From NCBI RefSeq assembly GCF_023634845.1, contig NZ_JAMLJL010000005.1:1-64000 (forward strand): a stretch of DNA of 64,000 nucleotides, in the 5' to 3' direction. The stretch's first letter is position 1. Every line of letters begins with the position of its first letter. This DNA comes from Flavobacterium amniphilum (lineage in GTDB: Bacteria; Bacteroidota; Bacteroidia; Flavobacteriales; Flavobacteriaceae). The translations under genes were made by a program, and so were the position numbers. Below the pieces are notes generated by a model. That model was not told where the DNA came from, did no database searches, and was given only the letters and a program-made list of their open reading frames with translations. Shown here in pieces: positions 62,306 to 64,000 of this stretch.

Positions 62306-63543
62306 TGTACATCTCAAAGCTCAAAAATACCACAATTAAAATATCGTTATTCCTCATACTGTTTGCAGGTAACTGTATCGCGCAGGAAGCACCGGATACT
62401 ATTTTCAGCAAAGCCAAAACAATGGCAGCTCAGAATGATTATAATGCGTCATTAGCATTAATCAAACAACTCACTTCACAATATCCAGACAATCTTGATT
62501 ATAAATTATATTTGGCCCAACTGTATTTTTGGTCTCAGGATTATAATGCTTCTAAAACTCTTTTGGAACCAATTGTCAGGGAAAAGCCTAATCATAAGGA
62601 AGCAACCAACTTATTAATCAAAACCGAATTCGCTATTGGTAATTACGAAACTGTCATCCATAAGTCAAAAGAAGCCAAAAACAGGTTTGCCGATAACAGT
62701 GGGTATTATGATTTACAGGAAGCAACAGCTTTGGAAAAACAAGGAAACGAACAAAAAGCATTGGCTGTATTGGCTGCTATTCCGGTTAATTCAGAGTTTA
62801 AATCCGAAGTCAATTATCTTGAAACCCAAATTCTGAAAAAAAAGAAAAATACACTTGCGATTGGTCATTTGTTTACCGATTTTGAAAATTCTCCTTCATC
62901 AATGAATATCACAAATATTGAATATGGAAGAAAGATTGGAAAAAATACTTTCATTGGAAGAATCAATTATGGTTCAACAAAATCCAATCATGAATTACAG
63001 ACTGAAATTGATGTGTATCTGAAAATAAAACCCAAGAGTTATATCTATTTAAACTCAGGCTTTGCAGGTAATAACGGAATATTTCCGCAGTATAAATTTG
63101 CTACCGAATATTTTCAGGATTTCAACAAAATCAGTGCATCTCTTGGTGCCCGATATCTGATTTTTGATAAAGACAATAGTACTTTGCTATTTACCGGACA
63201 TTTAGGTGCTAATCTTAAAAACTGGAAAATAGAATACAGACATTATCTGGCAGAAACGAATAAGGATTGGCTTTCTTCCAGTATTTTAAATTTCAGGAGA
63301 AATTTTGAAGCAACAGAATCGTATGTCCAACTCGACCTACAATATGGTTCCCTACCCTATTTCTTCTTGAATAATGAAAGTTTTGAAAGACTTAGCGCAT
63401 ACCGAATTGGTATAAACGGTAAAATACGATTACAGAAAAATTATTTTATCCAACCCGTTTTGATGTATGAAAGGGAAGAATTTATTCCGGACGAATTCAG
63501 AAACCGCTATTCTGTTCAATTAATTTTAAGTACCCGATTTTAA
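62305..63543 (+). CDS. YaiO-like protein: TPR domain plus outer-membrane beta-barrel
   Basis: This 412-residue protein has a signal peptide (TIKISLFLILFAGNCIAQ), TPR repeats (about 35-180; YNASLALIKQLTSQYPDNLD, SKTLLEPIVREKPNHKEATN) and a C-terminal barrel (about 185-412; AIGHLFTDFENSPSSMNITN, TFIGRINYGSTKSNHELQTE, QLILSTRF ending in Phe). TPR-barrel proteins of this type are exopolysaccharide or envelope export components. Its start overlaps the response regulator stop by one base, so signalling and export are coupled. Confidence 0.88.
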   Translation: MYISKLKNTTIKISLFLILFAGNCIAQEAPDTIFSKAKTMAAQNDYNASLALIKQLTSQYPDNLDYKLYLAQLYFWSQDYNASKTLLEPIVREKPNHKEATNLLIKTEFAIGNYETVIHKSKEAKNRFADNSGYYDLQEATALEKQGNEQKALAVLAAIPVNSEFKSEVNYLETQILKKKKNTLAIGHLFTDFENSPSSMNITNIEYGRKIGKNTFIGRINYGSTKSNHELQTEIDVYLKIKPKSYIYLNSGFAGNNGIFPQYKFATEYFQDFNKISASLGARYLIFDKDNSTLLFTGHLGANLKNWKIEYRHYLAETNKDWLSSSILNFRRNFEATESYVQLDLQYGSLPYFFLNNESFERLSAYRIGINGKIRLQKNYFIQPVLMYEREEFIPDEFRNRYSVQLILSTRF

Positions 63544-63549
63544 AAGATT

Positions 63550-64000
63550 ATGTTTAACGGCGATTTTTCACATTACGATTTTCAAATTAGATTACTACTT
63601 GTGTTGATAGTCACATTTATTGTTTCCTTTGCCCTCTTTTTTATCCTGACATATATAAAACGCTACAAACGGATTAAAAAAACTGAGTTAAAAGCAGTTT
63701 ATCAAAAAAAAATTGACGAGTTATTGTTTACCTTACTTTTTGATACTGAAACTTCTGTTGAAATGGCATCAAATATTTTCAATAATGAAATTATTCCAAC
63801 AAAACTTGTCAAAAAAATAACCATTAAATCAATCAATTCACTTCACCGTAATTATACCGGGGAATTAAAACAGAAACTGGAATTATTTTATATCGAATCC
63901 GGATTGGTGAACTATTCTTTAAAAAAAATAAATTCATTGAATTGGGCTAAAGTAGTTGAAGCAATCCGTGATCTTTCCAATTTAAATTATCAACCCGCTT
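63550..64000 (+). CDS. Membrane-anchored helical protein (5' part; gene runs off the window)
   Basis: An ATG at 63550, 6 bp after the preceding stop, opens a frame that stays open to the window edge (about 150 codons). It starts MFNGDFSHYDFQIRLLLVLI, has one membrane helix (LLLVLIVTFIVSFALFFILT) followed by a basic stretch (YIKRYKRIKKTELKAVYQKK), then amphipathic helices suggestive of HEAT-type repeats. I infer it belongs to the same phosphorelay-barrel operon; a glycosyltransferase might follow outside the window, as I recall in related loci, but that is not visible here. Confidence 0.75.
   Translation, partial: MFNGDFSHYDFQIRLLLVLIVTFIVSFALFFILTYIKRYKRIKKTELKAVYQKKIDELLFTLLFDTETSVEMASNIFNNEIIPTKLVKKITIKSINSLHRNYTGELKQKLELFYIESGLVNYSLKKINSLNWAKVVEAIRDLSNLNYQPA

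Overview
The window looks like chromosomal DNA of a member of the Bacteroidota, most likely a Flavobacterium-like genus of the Flavobacteriaceae. The DNA is AT-rich. Secreted proteins carry type IX secretion (T9SS) C-terminal domains of both type A and type B, and a PorP/SprF protein sits beside a giant adhesin. Several genes have the Bacteroidota -7 promoter box TAnnTTTG and no clear Shine-Dalgarno. Core genes (ettA, holA, recG, uvrD/pcrA, a Sua5-type synthase, kup, yaaA) are interleaved with lineage-specific envelope genes. I saw no tRNA, rRNA, IS element, prophage or CRISPR array.

Layout. 1-4.7 kb: 3' end of a repeat-rich type-B T9SS adhesin, then PorP/SprF and an OmpA-family protein (surface adhesin/secretion operon). 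4.7-9.2 kb: a TPR hybrid histidine kinase and ettA, both on the minus strand, followed by a gene-poor stretch with two simple repeats. 9.2-12.5 kb: small hypothetical and membrane proteins. 12.5-16.8 kb: holA, divergent from an HsdR-N nuclease-like protein, a lipoprotein, a GT2 glycosyltransferase and an OmpA lipoprotein. 17-22 kb (minus): Sua5-type synthase, two membrane proteins, a UvrD/PcrA helicase. 22-28 kb: amino-acid permease, M1 aminopeptidase, and a tight three-gene operon (Dph6-like ATP pyrophosphatase, HEAGH-motif protein, aspartyl/asparaginyl hydroxylase-like protein). 28-30 kb (minus): tyrosinase plus a cysteine-rich membrane protein. 30-38.5 kb: recG, DUF2911 protein, SRPBCC/photolyase pair, HAD phosphatase, an ECF-sigma cassette and a BNR/Ycf48-like lipoprotein. 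38.6-42 kb: kup-bestrophin ion operon, then a 21-bp minisatellite. 42-49.6 kb: secreted endonuclease I, an M1-like/beta-barrel protein lacking the zinc motif, and a fused 2-oxoacid dehydrogenase E1. 49.7-52 kb: PAS kinase, response regulator, lipoprotein. 51.9-57.6 kb: one huge MBG/Ig-like T9SS surface-protein gene interrupted by two in-frame stop codons. 57.9-64 kb: fasciclin protein, yaaA, a structured GC-rich intergenic element, then a hybrid kinase, response regulator, YaiO-like barrel and the start of a membrane/helical protein.

Most notable: (i) the MBG-repeat gene, where a TAA and a TGA 27 codons apart interrupt one continuous frame at positions where Gln and Trp are expected; (ii) the tyrosinase next to a putative metal-handling membrane protein; (iii) the Dph6-like/HEAGH/hydroxylase operon; (iv) the phosphorelay-barrel cluster running off the right edge; (v) three different tandem or structured non-coding repeats. 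Every functional call rests on reading motifs by eye; no database search was run.
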